Shown here piece after piece: positions 22,825 to 30,965 of a stretch of DNA of 30,965 nucleotides. Both the position numbers and the translations under genes were made by a program. Below the pieces are notes generated by a model. It was not told where the DNA came from. It worked only from the letters and a program-made list of their open reading frames with translations, and searched no databases. The stretch is from JAGOUU01 sp964387745. GTDB lineage: Bacteria > Pseudomonadota > Gammaproteobacteria > JAGOUU01. The first letter of the stretch is position 1. The number at the start of each line of letters is the position of its first letter. The stretch is from NCBI GenBank assembly GCA_964387745.1, contig CAYLXL010000024.1, positions 1 to 30,965 of the forward strand, read 5' to 3'.

Positions 22825-24306
22825 TTACCTGCGCGGATAGCTATAGTACGAGGTTGTCGTACATTGTGCCAAAAGATCTCTGATATTAACTTCTCCAGGT
22901 CTGCGCTCATTTCCTGGTCGTTGTTTTTCATTAATTATTCTTAATGGTGGTCTTGAGCCAGTAGAAAATAATAATAGGGGCATACTAGTTAATTCTTTTC
23001 TTTGTTCTTCAAGCTTGGCTGCAATTTCAGCTTCGGCACAGGCGATGATTTCTGCTAGTGTGCTATCGCTATCTTCTGGAACTGCTGGAACTTCTTGTTC
23101 TATAGATGGAGAATCAGATGGAGAATCTGTACAACGTAAATATTCCGAAGTTCTTTCATCTGTTTCTCCAGTTAGTACTGTTGTAGTGGCTGCACTAATA
23201 AAGCTTGAGGTTGTTTGTTCTATTTCTGAACAAGGGTCTAAATCAAGTTTTGATTCATCGGCGGCTTCAGGGATTACAGAAGATATATATTGTACAGGTT
23301 CTATCGATGAAATAAGTTTTTCTATTGCTGCATGAAGTGCCCTGATGACATAAGTAAGAGTGTAACCATCAAAAGTGGTGATTCCTAATTCAACAGGGTA
23401 TTTATGTCGAGGTATTATCAGGCGATTTAGATACGCCAAGCTAGTGATAGAATCATCTGCAAAGCTATATATAGCCTGACTAAGAAGGTTATATGTATGT
23501 TGCGGCTTTTTTTTCATCTGATCCAAAGCATATAAGGCAAAACTTAAGACGGCCATTAATGTCGTGTTTGTGTATGTTTCATCTGTAGAAACGTCATTCA
23601 TAAAAGGATTAATAGTTATGACTGGGTTTTCACGATCTGTGAATTCTGAATGTTCATTTTTGAAAGGATAGGTGCCAAGTGGTAGTGCGTCATCAAATAA
23701 GATTGCCCGCCCCGCACGTCCAGGAAGCCAGGATAAGATTTTTTTACCAGTATATTCAGGTTTTTTTTCTTTGTCCCAATGAGCATTTCGATAAGAACTA
23801 TCTCGATATACATAATATTTAATTTGCGCTTTAGGATCTAGAACATCTAAACATGCTTGCACGTGTGCTTGAACACCAGCAGACCAAACAATAACTTCTA
23901 ATTCTGGAATGGCAGACAATAAATTTATTAAGTCTATAGCAAAGGGTCTTACATAAGTATCGATAGTTGGATAAGTTGTATCTTCCTCTGTTACAATCGA
24001 ATGAATAAGCGTTTCATCAAGATCAAGAACTATAGTTAATATTGTTTCTTTATTAGGTTCTGGAACGTCAAAAGGACTTGCAAAACCTATGCGATCATTT
24101 TTTGGCCGTAAAGAAGCTGGGTCATGAGATTCTACAAAATGAGTAATTTCGATAGATTCATCCATTACATCTCTGCAAGACTGTAAATATCCTGTAAGCT
24201 GAGGGTATTGGATCAATATAGTGGCAAAAAAGTTATTATATAAAGTTATTAATTTTTGAGAAGGGTTTTCTACAATGCTTGAAACCAGTTCATAATGAAT
24301 AGGCAT
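22825..24306 (-). CDS. FCP1/NIF-type (HAD) phosphatase-domain protein, candidate effector
   Basis: This 493-residue protein has an FCP1/SCP (NLI-interacting-factor) phosphatase domain over about 88-255. Motif I LDLDETLIHS has Asp95 and Asp97, and VRPFAIDLINLL, EVIVWSAG (Ser142 as motif II) and KKILSWLPGRAGRAILFDD (Lys188/189, Asp205/206) follow, then NPVITINPF. Eukaryotic members dephosphorylate the RNA polymerase II tail and other Ser/Thr phosphoproteins. N-terminal residues 1-85 and the region after 255 are unrecognised; about 365-430 is Ser/Thr/Glu-rich and probably disordered. There is no Sec signal. The ribosome-binding site is strong (AGGAGGT, 5 nt before the ATG). Some bacterial HAD proteins carry this domain for housekeeping reasons, but the length and tail suggest a host-directed effector. 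Confidence 0.85.
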   Translation of the reverse strand: MPIHYELVSSIVENPSQKLITLYNNFFATILIQYPQLTGYLQSCRDVMDESIEITHFVESHDPASLRPKNDRIGFASPFDVPEPNKETILTIVLDLDETLIHSIVTEEDTTYPTIDTYVRPFAIDLINLLSAIPELEVIVWSAGVQAHVQACLDVLDPKAQIKYYVYRDSSYRNAHWDKEKKPEYTGKKILSWLPGRAGRAILFDDALPLGTYPFKNEHSEFTDRENPVITINPFMNDVSTDETYTNTTLMAVLSFALYALDQMKKKPQHTYNLLSQAIYSFADDSITSLAYLNRLIIPRHKYPVELGITTFDGYTLTYVIRALHAAIEKLISSIEPVQYISSVIPEAADESKLDLDPCSEIEQTTSSFISAATTTVLTGETDERTSEYLRCTDSPSDSPSIEQEVPAVPEDSDSTLAEIIACAEAEIAAKLEEQRKELTSMPLLLFSTGSRPPLRIINEKQRPGNERRPGEVNIRDLLAQCTTTSYYSYPRR

Positions 24307-24342
24307 AACTTACCTCCTGTTACATTAACTGCTAAACTTAAT

Positions 24343-25731
24343 TTAAATAACTGCGCAATAGATCTCACCTTGATATAATTTAGCCTTGATCTTGTCTCCA
24401 GTTTTTACTTGCTCTTTGTTTATAATTAAATTACCGTGTTCATCCTCGATAATGCTGTATCCTAAAGATAAAATTTCTAATGGATTAACCGAACTTAAAT
24501 TTTTTATTGCAAATAATAAAGTGTTTTTATTACTATCAATCAAGCGCCAAATCTCATTGTTCAACATTTTTTTATTATATACAAGTTTATTTTTATAAAA
24601 ATTAATCAAACTTATTGGATTATTTTGTCTTAACTTAGAATCATTAAATTTTAAATCATTAACGCAATTATATATATTAATTTTCAGTGACTTATGCATT
24701 CGCTCATAAAGATCATCTAGTTTTTGTAATTGATTGTGCATCTTGGTTTGTGGATGCTGCTGAATCAATCGATGGCTTAAATGATCTATTTTTTGTTGGC
24801 AATAGATAAAATAATTACGCCATGTTTTTAATAATTGCTGATTGAATTTATAAATACTAGCATGATATTCGTTTTGATTTGGCGTAGCTGCCTCAGCTGC
24901 TGCTGTTGGTGTTGCGGCCCGTAAATCTGCTACAAAGTCAGCGATTGTAAAATCTGTTTCATGGCCGATGCCAGCTATTATTGGCGTTTTAGCTTTAAAA
25001 ATTTCGCGTGCCAATCCTTCGTCATTAAATGCCCATAAATCTTCTATTGATCCACCGCCGCGCGCTAAAATAATGACATCTGTTACTGGATCGCTATATT
25101 TATCTGCAAAATTTAGTGCTTTAATAATATTGTCACTGGCACTGTCACCTTGGACCAAGGTAGGAATAATATTTATGTTACTAGCTGCACAGCGTCGTTG
25201 AACTGTGACGATGATATCTCTGACTGCAGCACCACTGGGTGAAGTCACAACCCATATAGTCTTTGGCAAACGTGGTATAAGTTTTTTATAAGCCTGATCA
25301 AACAAGCCTTCTTTGATTAGCTTTTGTTTCAGTTGCTCAAAAGCTAATTGTAATGCGCCAAGTCCTGTTGGATAAATATTTTCTACTATTAGTTGGTAAT
25401 CACCGCGAGGGACATAAACACTCAACGATGCTTTAATAATTATCTTTTGACCGTTGGCTAGAGCCTGTTTAGTTTTTACTATTCTATAAGTATTTAAAAA
25501 TAATACGCATTTGATCTGCGATTTGTGATCTTTTAAAGTAAAATAATAATGACCTGAAGCAGCTTTAAATAAATTGGAGATTTCACCTTCGACAAAAATA
25601 GAGCGGAAATCTTTTTGTAGATGAAGGCTGATAGTATTATTGAGCGACTCAACGGTATAAATATTGCTTGCGCTTGTAAACTCTAGTGAATCAATGGGCA
25701 GGCCTTTAAGTGGATCTATATTATTTTGCAT
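24343..25731 (-). CDS. xseA: Exodeoxyribonuclease VII large subunit
   Basis: A 462-residue XseA: an N-terminal OB-fold (SLHLQKDFRSIFVEGEISNL, GHYYFTLKDHKSQIKCVLF), the catalytic domain with TSPSGAAVRDIIVTVQRR and GHETDFTIADFVADLRAATP, then a coiled-coil region and a C-terminal LSLGYSII segment. With XseB it degrades single-stranded DNA in both directions. xseB is not in this window. The length is close to E. coli (456). It diverges from parE, and the NIF-domain gene follows 36 bp downstream. Confidence 0.97.
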   Translation of the reverse strand: MQNNIDPLKGLPIDSLEFTSASNIYTVESLNNTISLHLQKDFRSIFVEGEISNLFKAASGHYYFTLKDHKSQIKCVLFLNTYRIVKTKQALANGQKIIIKASLSVYVPRGDYQLIVENIYPTGLGALQLAFEQLKQKLIKEGLFDQAYKKLIPRLPKTIWVVTSPSGAAVRDIIVTVQRRCAASNINIIPTLVQGDSASDNIIKALNFADKYSDPVTDVIILARGGGSIEDLWAFNDEGLAREIFKAKTPIIAGIGHETDFTIADFVADLRAATPTAAAEAATPNQNEYHASIYKFNQQLLKTWRNYFIYCQQKIDHLSHRLIQQHPQTKMHNQLQKLDDLYERMHKSLKINIYNCVNDLKFNDSKLRQNNPISLINFYKNKLVYNKKMLNNEIWRLIDSNKNTLLFAIKNLSSVNPLEILSLGYSIIEDEHGNLIINKEQVKTGDKIKAKLYQGEIYCAVI

Positions 25732-25778
25732 AGCAATTGAGGGTATATAACTAATCTATTTAACATATTCTTAACCTA

Positions 25779-25802
25779 TTCAATATTAGATATGATATTG
25801 AA
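25779..25802. promoter_or_regulatory. 8-bp inverted repeat in the xseA-parE divergent region
   Basis: TTCAATAT (25779-25786) and ATATTGAA (25795-25802) are perfect arms 8 bp apart, about midway between the divergent starts. It could be an operator or a chance feature of A/T-rich DNA. No convincing -35/-10 pair for parE was found, though TTTACT and TATCAA lie 16 bp apart near 25835-25860. Confidence 0.3.
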
Positions 25803-25899
25803 TTTCTAATCTCTTTACTATTATTAAATTTACTGCATAATTTAATAAGATATCAATAGCAATGAGTTAATTTTCTAATTAATTAAATAAATAAATAAT

Positions 25900-27798
25900 A
25901 TGACCGATAACTATACCGCAGAGTCGATTGAAGTACTGTCAGGCCTAGATCCTGTTAAAAAACGCCCTGGCATGTACACTGATACTACCAGACCCAACCA
26001 TTTAGCCCAAGAAGTTATTGATAACAGTGTCGATGAGGCAATGGCAGGCCATGCGACTATCATTAAAGTTGTTTTACATAAAGATGGATCGTTAGAGGTT
26101 GCTGATAATGGTCGTGGGATGCCAGTCGATATTCATAAAGAGCATAAGATTTCTGGTGTAGAACTAATTCTAACCCGCTTGCATGCTGGTGGTAAATTTT
26201 CTGACAAAAATTATGCTTTTTCAGGCGGCTTACATGGTGTTGGTGTATCTGTTGTTAATGCTTTATCCAAAAAATTAGAGGTAAAAATTGCTCGGGATGG
26301 AAAAGTTTATTCTATCGGATTTGCCAATGGCGATAAAACATCCGATTTAGAAATCATTGGCAAAGTGCCGCGTGGTGAAACTGGAACGACGGTGCGCTTT
26401 TGGCCAAATAAAAAATATTTTGATGCTGAAAAATTCTCGGTTAGTAAATTAAAACAAGTTTTACAAGCTAAAGCTGTATTATGTTCAGGTTTAAGAGTTA
26501 TTTTTACAGATAATGAGTCCAAAGAAACGATCGAATGGCATTATGATCAAGGTCTTGAAGCTTATTTAACCATGAGTTTAAATCAAGAAAACTTTTTACC
26601 GAAAACGCCTTTTATTGGCTCGCAAAAGGGTAATGATGAAGTTGCAGATTGGGCGGTGGTTTGGCTTGAAAATGACAGTGATATGAGTGTCGGTATAACT
26701 GATAGTTATGTCAATCTTATCCCTACTATTCAAGGTGGTACACACGTCAATGGGTTACGGGCAGGATTACTTGATGCCATAAGAGATTTTTGTGAATTTA
26801 GAAATTTACTTCCGCGTGGTGTTAAGATTAATCCGGAAGATATCTGGGATAATTGCCGTTATATTTTATCGATTAAAATTAAAGAACCACAATTCTCCGG
26901 GCAAACCAAAGAACGTTTATCATCAAGACAAGCAGCAGCGTTTGTTTCTGGCGTCGTTAAAGACCAATTTGCGCAATGGTTGAATCAACATGTACAAACA
27001 GGCGAGTTATTAGCTCAATTAGTCATTGATAAAGCGCAGAGTCGTTTAAAAACCAGTAAAAAAGTTGAGAGAAAAAAATTAACAGCAGGTCCAGCACTGC
27101 CGGGTAAGCTCGCAGATTGTACGATGCAAGATCCAAGACGTTCTGAATTATTCTTAGTGGAAGGGGATTCAGCGGGTGGTTCAGCCAAACAAGCACGTGA
27201 TCGTGACTATCAGGCTGTGATGCCATTACGTGGTAAAATTTTGAATACATGGGAAGTGTCACATGAAGAGGTTTTAGCATCAAAAGAAGTACATGACATC
27301 AGTGTCGCAACCGGCATAGATCCAGGTGATAAGGATTTATCAAAACTACGTTATCATAAAATTTGTATCTTAGCCGATGCTGACTCAGATGGGTTGCATA
27401 TTGCAACTTTATTATGTGCACTATTTTTAAAACATTTCCCAGAACTTGTAAAACATGGACATGTGTATGTCGCCATGCCGCCATTATATAGAATTGATAT
27501 TGGTAAACAGGTTTTCTATGCTTTGGATGATTCTGAGAAACAAGGTGTGCTTGATCGTATAAAAGCAGAAAAGTTAAAAGGTACGATTAATGTTCAACGT
27601 TTCAAAGGATTGGGTGAAATGAATCCGAAACAATTACGTGAAACCACGATGGACAGAACAACAAGAAGATTAGTGCAATTAACTAATGAAGATACTAAAA
27701 GTACTCTAGAGCTAATGGATATGTTATTAGCTAAAAAACGAGTTAGTGATCGTAAAGCATGGTTAGAAACAAAAGGTAATTTAGCGCAAGTTAATTAA
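25900..27798 (+). CDS. parE: DNA topoisomerase IV subunit B ParE
   Basis: A 632-residue ParE (E. coli 630). The GHKL ATPase domain has EVIDNSVDEA with Asn42, DNGRGMPVD (69-77) and SGGLHGVGVSVVNALS (108-123). QTKERLSS carries Lys337. The TOPRIM domain has EGDSAGGSAKQ (421-431) and the metal-binding DADSDG (493-498). Sequence blocks such as PGMYTDTTRPNHL separate it from GyrB and are nearly identical to enterobacterial ParE. With ParC it decatenates daughter chromosomes. parC follows after 13 bp. Confidence 0.98.
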   Translation: MTDNYTAESIEVLSGLDPVKKRPGMYTDTTRPNHLAQEVIDNSVDEAMAGHATIIKVVLHKDGSLEVADNGRGMPVDIHKEHKISGVELILTRLHAGGKFSDKNYAFSGGLHGVGVSVVNALSKKLEVKIARDGKVYSIGFANGDKTSDLEIIGKVPRGETGTTVRFWPNKKYFDAEKFSVSKLKQVLQAKAVLCSGLRVIFTDNESKETIEWHYDQGLEAYLTMSLNQENFLPKTPFIGSQKGNDEVADWAVVWLENDSDMSVGITDSYVNLIPTIQGGTHVNGLRAGLLDAIRDFCEFRNLLPRGVKINPEDIWDNCRYILSIKIKEPQFSGQTKERLSSRQAAAFVSGVVKDQFAQWLNQHVQTGELLAQLVIDKAQSRLKTSKKVERKKLTAGPALPGKLADCTMQDPRRSELFLVEGDSAGGSAKQARDRDYQAVMPLRGKILNTWEVSHEEVLASKEVHDISVATGIDPGDKDLSKLRYHKICILADADSDGLHIATLLCALFLKHFPELVKHGHVYVAMPPLYRIDIGKQVFYALDDSEKQGVLDRIKAEKLKGTINVQRFKGLGEMNPKQLRETTMDRTTRRLVQLTNEDTKSTLELMDMLLAKKRVSDRKAWLETKGNLAQVN

Positions 27799-27811
27799 AT
27801 AATAGATTTTT

Positions 27812-30067
27812 ATGACAAAACAAAACGAATTAAGCCTTGATGGCATTGAACAATTACCACTGCGTGATTTTACAGAAAAAGCATATTTAGATTATTCAAT
27901 GTATGTAATTTTAGATCGTGCTTTACCTCATATAGGTGATGGCTTAAAACCTGTGCAGCGTCGTATTATTTATGCGATGAGTGAACTAGGGTTGAAATCC
28001 ACAGCCAAATATAAAAAATCAGCTAGAACAGTGGGTGACGTTTTAGGTAAGTTTCACCCGCATGGTGATACTGCTTGCTATGAAGCTATGGTGTTAATGG
28101 CACAAGACTTTTCTTATCGTTATCCATTTATTGATGGTCAAGGAAACTGGGGTTCTCCTGATGATCCAAAGTCATTTGCTGCTATGCGTTACACTGAATC
28201 GCGTTTATCAAAATATGCTAATGTCTTATTAAAAGAGCTGGATGAAGGTACTGTTGATTGGGCTCCTAATTTTGATGGAACGATGGAAGAGCCTGTTTTA
28301 TTACCAGCAATGTTACCTAATGTGTTATTAAATGGCGCTATGGGTATTGCCGTTGGTATGGCTACAGATATTCCGCCACATAATTTAACCGAAGTGGTAG
28401 ATGCTTTAGTTTATTTATTAAGCAGCCCAAAATCGAAAAATACAATTAAAGATTTATGTGAGATCATCAAAGGCCCAGATTACCCGACTGATGCTGAGAT
28501 TATTACGCCGAAGTCAGAAATAATGCATATGTACAAAACTGGGCACGGTTCTATTAAGATGCGTGCAGTTTATACAGTAGAAAAAGGCGATGTGGTTATT
28601 ACAGCACTACCACATCAGGTGTCAGGCGCAAAAGTGTTAGAGCAAATAGCCGGACTAATGCAAAATAAAAAATTGCCATTAGTATCAGATTTAAGAGATG
28701 AATCCGATCATGAAAACCCAACAAGATTAGTTATAATACCAAAAACTCGCAATGTTAATATTGAAGAATTAATGGGGCATTTATTTGCAGTAACAGATTT
28801 AGAAAAAAATTATAAAGTTAATTTAAACATAGTCGGTACTGATGGCCGTCCGCAAGTTAAGAGTCTTGAAATGATTTTAACCGAATGGTTAGAATTTAGG
28901 ATTAATACGGTTATTAAACGACTGAATTATAGACTAAACAAGATTCAAGATAGATTACATATTTTAGATGGGTTATTAGTTGCTTATTTAAATATTGATG
29001 AAGTGATTATCATCATTCGTACAGAAGATAAGCCTAAAGCAGTTTTGATGAAAAAGTTTAAAATAACTGAAATACAAGCTGATGCTATTTTAGAAATAAA
29101 ATTAAGACAATTAGCAAAATTAGAAGAGATCCAATTGCGCGGTGAGCAGCAAGAATTATCTAAAGAACGAGATACTATTCAGGCATTATTGGCATCGGAT
29201 GTAAAGTTAAAAAATCTTATCAAAAAAGAATTATTGGCATTACAACAAGAATTTGGTGATGAACGTCGTTCGCCATTAGTAGTACGTAAAGAAGCGCAAG
29301 TTATAAAGCTTGAAGATTCTGTGCCAGTTGAAGATATCACTGTAATTTTATCTAAGAAGGGTTGGATTCGTGCTGCCAAAGGTCATGAGATCAATACTGA
29401 TCAATTAAGTTACAAAACAGGTGACGAGTTATTAATTAAGTACCCTGGTAAAACGAATCAAAACGTTTATTTTGTCGATAGTACGGGACGTAGTTATGCC
29501 GTTTCTGCGTTTGGACTACCATCAGCACGTGGTCAGGGTGAGCCTTTAACAACCAGGTTATCTCCACCGGATGGCGCTACTTTTGTGCAAATGTTAATGG
29601 GTGATGAAGAAGACAAAGTTATATTATTGTCGGACTCAGGTTATGGCTTTATGACGCAATTAAAAGAGCTTTATACTAAAAATAAATCGGGTAAAGCTTT
29701 ATTAAATTGCCCGAATAATAGCTTTGCATTAGCTCCAATGATAGTTAAGCCTGAGCATAAATGGCTTGCTATGTTTACCTTACATGGACATTTATTGATA
29801 GTACCAATTAAAGATATCGTAGAGTTAAATAAAGGCAAGGGTAATAAGCAGATCAATATTCACACAGCGGATCTTAAAGAAAGAAAAGACTATGTGACAT
29901 TTGCGATGTTGTTATCAAGTAAAGATAATCTTAAGTTGATTAATGAGAAAAATAAAGAGAAAGAATTGACAGCTGAAGAATTAACTCATTTCCATGGAGA
30001 GCAAGCCAAACGTGGGATGAAGTTGCCTAAAACCCATCAGCAATTAATTCGGATCGAAAAGTTTTAA
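27812..30067 (+). CDS. parC: DNA topoisomerase IV subunit A ParC
   Basis: This 751-residue ParC (E. coli 752) has the winged-helix breakage domain with catalytic Tyr127 (AAMRYTESRLS; Tyr120 in E. coli) and a C-terminal beta-pinwheel from about residue 490. The quinolone-resistance region reads HPHGDTACYEA: Thr87 replaces the usual Ser (Ser80 in E. coli), and Glu91 (Glu84) is kept. The gene has no obvious ribosome-binding site and lies 13 bp after parE, so translation is probably coupled. Confidence 0.98.
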   Translation: MTKQNELSLDGIEQLPLRDFTEKAYLDYSMYVILDRALPHIGDGLKPVQRRIIYAMSELGLKSTAKYKKSARTVGDVLGKFHPHGDTACYEAMVLMAQDFSYRYPFIDGQGNWGSPDDPKSFAAMRYTESRLSKYANVLLKELDEGTVDWAPNFDGTMEEPVLLPAMLPNVLLNGAMGIAVGMATDIPPHNLTEVVDALVYLLSSPKSKNTIKDLCEIIKGPDYPTDAEIITPKSEIMHMYKTGHGSIKMRAVYTVEKGDVVITALPHQVSGAKVLEQIAGLMQNKKLPLVSDLRDESDHENPTRLVIIPKTRNVNIEELMGHLFAVTDLEKNYKVNLNIVGTDGRPQVKSLEMILTEWLEFRINTVIKRLNYRLNKIQDRLHILDGLLVAYLNIDEVIIIIRTEDKPKAVLMKKFKITEIQADAILEIKLRQLAKLEEIQLRGEQQELSKERDTIQALLASDVKLKNLIKKELLALQQEFGDERRSPLVVRKEAQVIKLEDSVPVEDITVILSKKGWIRAAKGHEINTDQLSYKTGDELLIKYPGKTNQNVYFVDSTGRSYAVSAFGLPSARGQGEPLTTRLSPPDGATFVQMLMGDEEDKVILLSDSGYGFMTQLKELYTKNKSGKALLNCPNNSFALAPMIVKPEHKWLAMFTLHGHLLIVPIKDIVELNKGKGNKQINIHTADLKERKDYVTFAMLLSSKDNLKLINEKNKEKELTAEELTHFHGEQAKRGMKLPKTHQQLIRIEKF

Positions 30068-30117
30068 TAGTATCGACAGGAGTTAATATTAAAAAACTAC
30101 TAAATAAAATAACAACA

Positions 30118-30921
30118 ATGACTAAATATTGTTGTTATTTTGCTGTGAAAATTTTATCACTACCATTACAACCATTATTTCGCAAGTTTGAAAGATGTGT
30201 TCCCGTCGATTATGGTACTCGTGAAGCTAATTTGATTATAGGCTTTGTTACCTGGTTGCTAAAAAAATACCATGGTTTAGGTGAACAAAAAATTCATCTG
30301 CCATCAACAGGTGGTGTGATTATAGTAGCAAATCATGTTTCTTCTATTGATGCTTTTGCAATACTGGGATCTTCTGAGCGAGTTGTTAGAGCTTTGGCGA
30401 CCAGTAACTATAATCACATCCCTGGTGTGAAAAAAATTTTAGAAATTGGCAATTGTATTTTTGTGCATGAAATCTTTGATGTTAATGGTAAGCTGATTCC
30501 ATCGAATAATGCAGCTCGTGATGCAGCAGTTGAAGCTTTAAAAAACAACTCTGTCGTATTAATTTTCCCATTTGGTGGTTATCATTCGCCCCTAAAGCCT
30601 GAACCGCCAATAAAACTAGGTGCTGCGAAAATAGCTAAGCTTGCCAATGAGCAGCTATTAAAAGAGGGTAAAGATCCGCATGTAAAGATTTGCCCAATGT
30701 TTGTGACGGGCCTCAATCCAAATAGTTATCATAAGCCTTTTAAGTGCTTTGTGCAGAAAAACCAAGTAGGTATCATAGAATACCCGCACATCACCCCTCA
30801 AGAAATATTAGATTTATCTGCAGAAGAAATCTCGAATCGTATTAGGCCACTTGTGAGTATGCATGATGAAAGGGACGCTACAGGTCAGTTAATTTGTAAT
30901 TGTTCACGCTCTTTAAGTTGA
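30118..30921 (+). CDS. PlsC-family acyltransferase, 3' end supplied by a repeat
   Basis: A 267-residue member of the 1-acylglycerol-3-phosphate acyltransferase family. Motif I NHVSSID has His73 and Asp78 (HX4D), and FPFGGYHSPLKP matches the later Pro-containing motif. Such enzymes transfer acyl chains onto lysophosphatidic acid or related lipids at the inner membrane; the acceptor is not certain. It follows parC by 50 bp. AGGAG at 30078-30082 is 35 nt before the ATG but only 5 nt before an in-frame ATT (30088), which would add 10 residues (IKKLLNKITT). The last 7 codons and the TGA lie inside the repeat at 30901-30952, so the original C terminus has probably been replaced. Confidence 0.85.
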   Translation: MTKYCCYFAVKILSLPLQPLFRKFERCVPVDYGTREANLIIGFVTWLLKKYHGLGEQKIHLPSTGGVIIVANHVSSIDAFAILGSSERVVRALATSNYNHIPGVKKILEIGNCIFVHEIFDVNGKLIPSNNAARDAAVEALKNNSVVLIFPFGGYHSPLKPEPPIKLGAAKIAKLANEQLLKEGKDPHVKICPMFVTGLNPNSYHKPFKCFVQKNQVGIIEYPHITPQEILDLSAEEISNRIRPLVSMHDERDATGQLICNCSRSLS

Positions 30922-30952
30922 ACGGATTACTTCTTCCCCTTGGGGAAGTACC
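30901..30952. repeat. Dispersed palindromic repeat, copy B
   Basis: The inverse-orientation copy of the repeat at 22715-22766. It runs from TGTTCACGCTCTTTAAGTTG to CTTCCCCTTGGGGAAGTACC. It contains the stop codon of the acyltransferase gene. The window ends 13 bp later, so its outer limit is not seen. Confidence 0.9.
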
Positions 30953-30965
30953 CTAAGTGATCCCC

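Overview
The window is A+T-rich DNA from a Gram-negative gammaproteobacterium. The evidence is the complete Lpt and Mla lipid-transport sets, Kdo synthesis genes, ParE/ParC very close to enterobacterial ones, and an Mla-MurA / Kds-Lpt-Hpf-RapZ-NPr gene order that matches the murA-npr block of Escherichia coli. Low G+C, loss of genes from conserved blocks and a eukaryotic-type FCP1/NIF phosphatase suggest a host-associated lineage, perhaps Legionellales-like. That placement is inference. A run of 10 Ns (14048-14057) shows the window comes from a scaffolded assembly.

Layout. Positions 1-2040 are accessory: a strong inverted repeat, a predicted lipoprotein alpha/beta hydrolase, an unrecognised 180-residue protein and about 340 bp of non-coding DNA. 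From 7067 down to 2043 (minus strand) lies a compact operon, kdsD-kdsC-lptC-lptA-lptB-hpf-rapZ-npr, behind a good sigma70-type promoter at 7129-7157. Diverging from it, 7254-12063 (plus strand) carries mlaFEDCB-ibaG-murA. Together these build and maintain the outer membrane: Kdo and LPS transport, retrograde phospholipid transport, the first committed peptidoglycan step, and RapZ/NPr regulation. Compared with E. coli, yrbG, rpoN and ptsN are missing from the block.

Positions 12109-14153 hold an unusual predicted secreted protein: a Cys-rich N-terminal domain, about 255 residues of Ala-rich 8-residue repeats resembling the TolA helix, and two related Cys-rich C-terminal domains. Its start is hidden by the N gap. 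Next come a DegQ-type protease, a ZapG/YhcB-type protein, a COG2945-like hydrolase and a divergent TolC-family lipoprotein (14346-18887). Then, on the minus strand, are a small CxxC protein overlapping an RRM protein, a small possible HTH protein, dapB and a YciK-like SDR that lacks the usual catalytic Ser. A Gfo/Idh/MocA oxidoreductase (plus) ends in a cluster of palindromic repeats, facing the FCP1/NIF-domain protein (minus) and xseA. The right end is parE-parC-acyltransferase (plus). The last gene takes its stop codon from a second copy of the same palindromic repeat.

The most interesting items are the FCP1/NIF phosphatase as a candidate host-directed effector, the tripartite Ala-repeat/Cys-rich secreted protein with its hidden signal peptide, the dispersed palindromic repeat that donates a gene's 3' end, and the trimmed murA-npr block.
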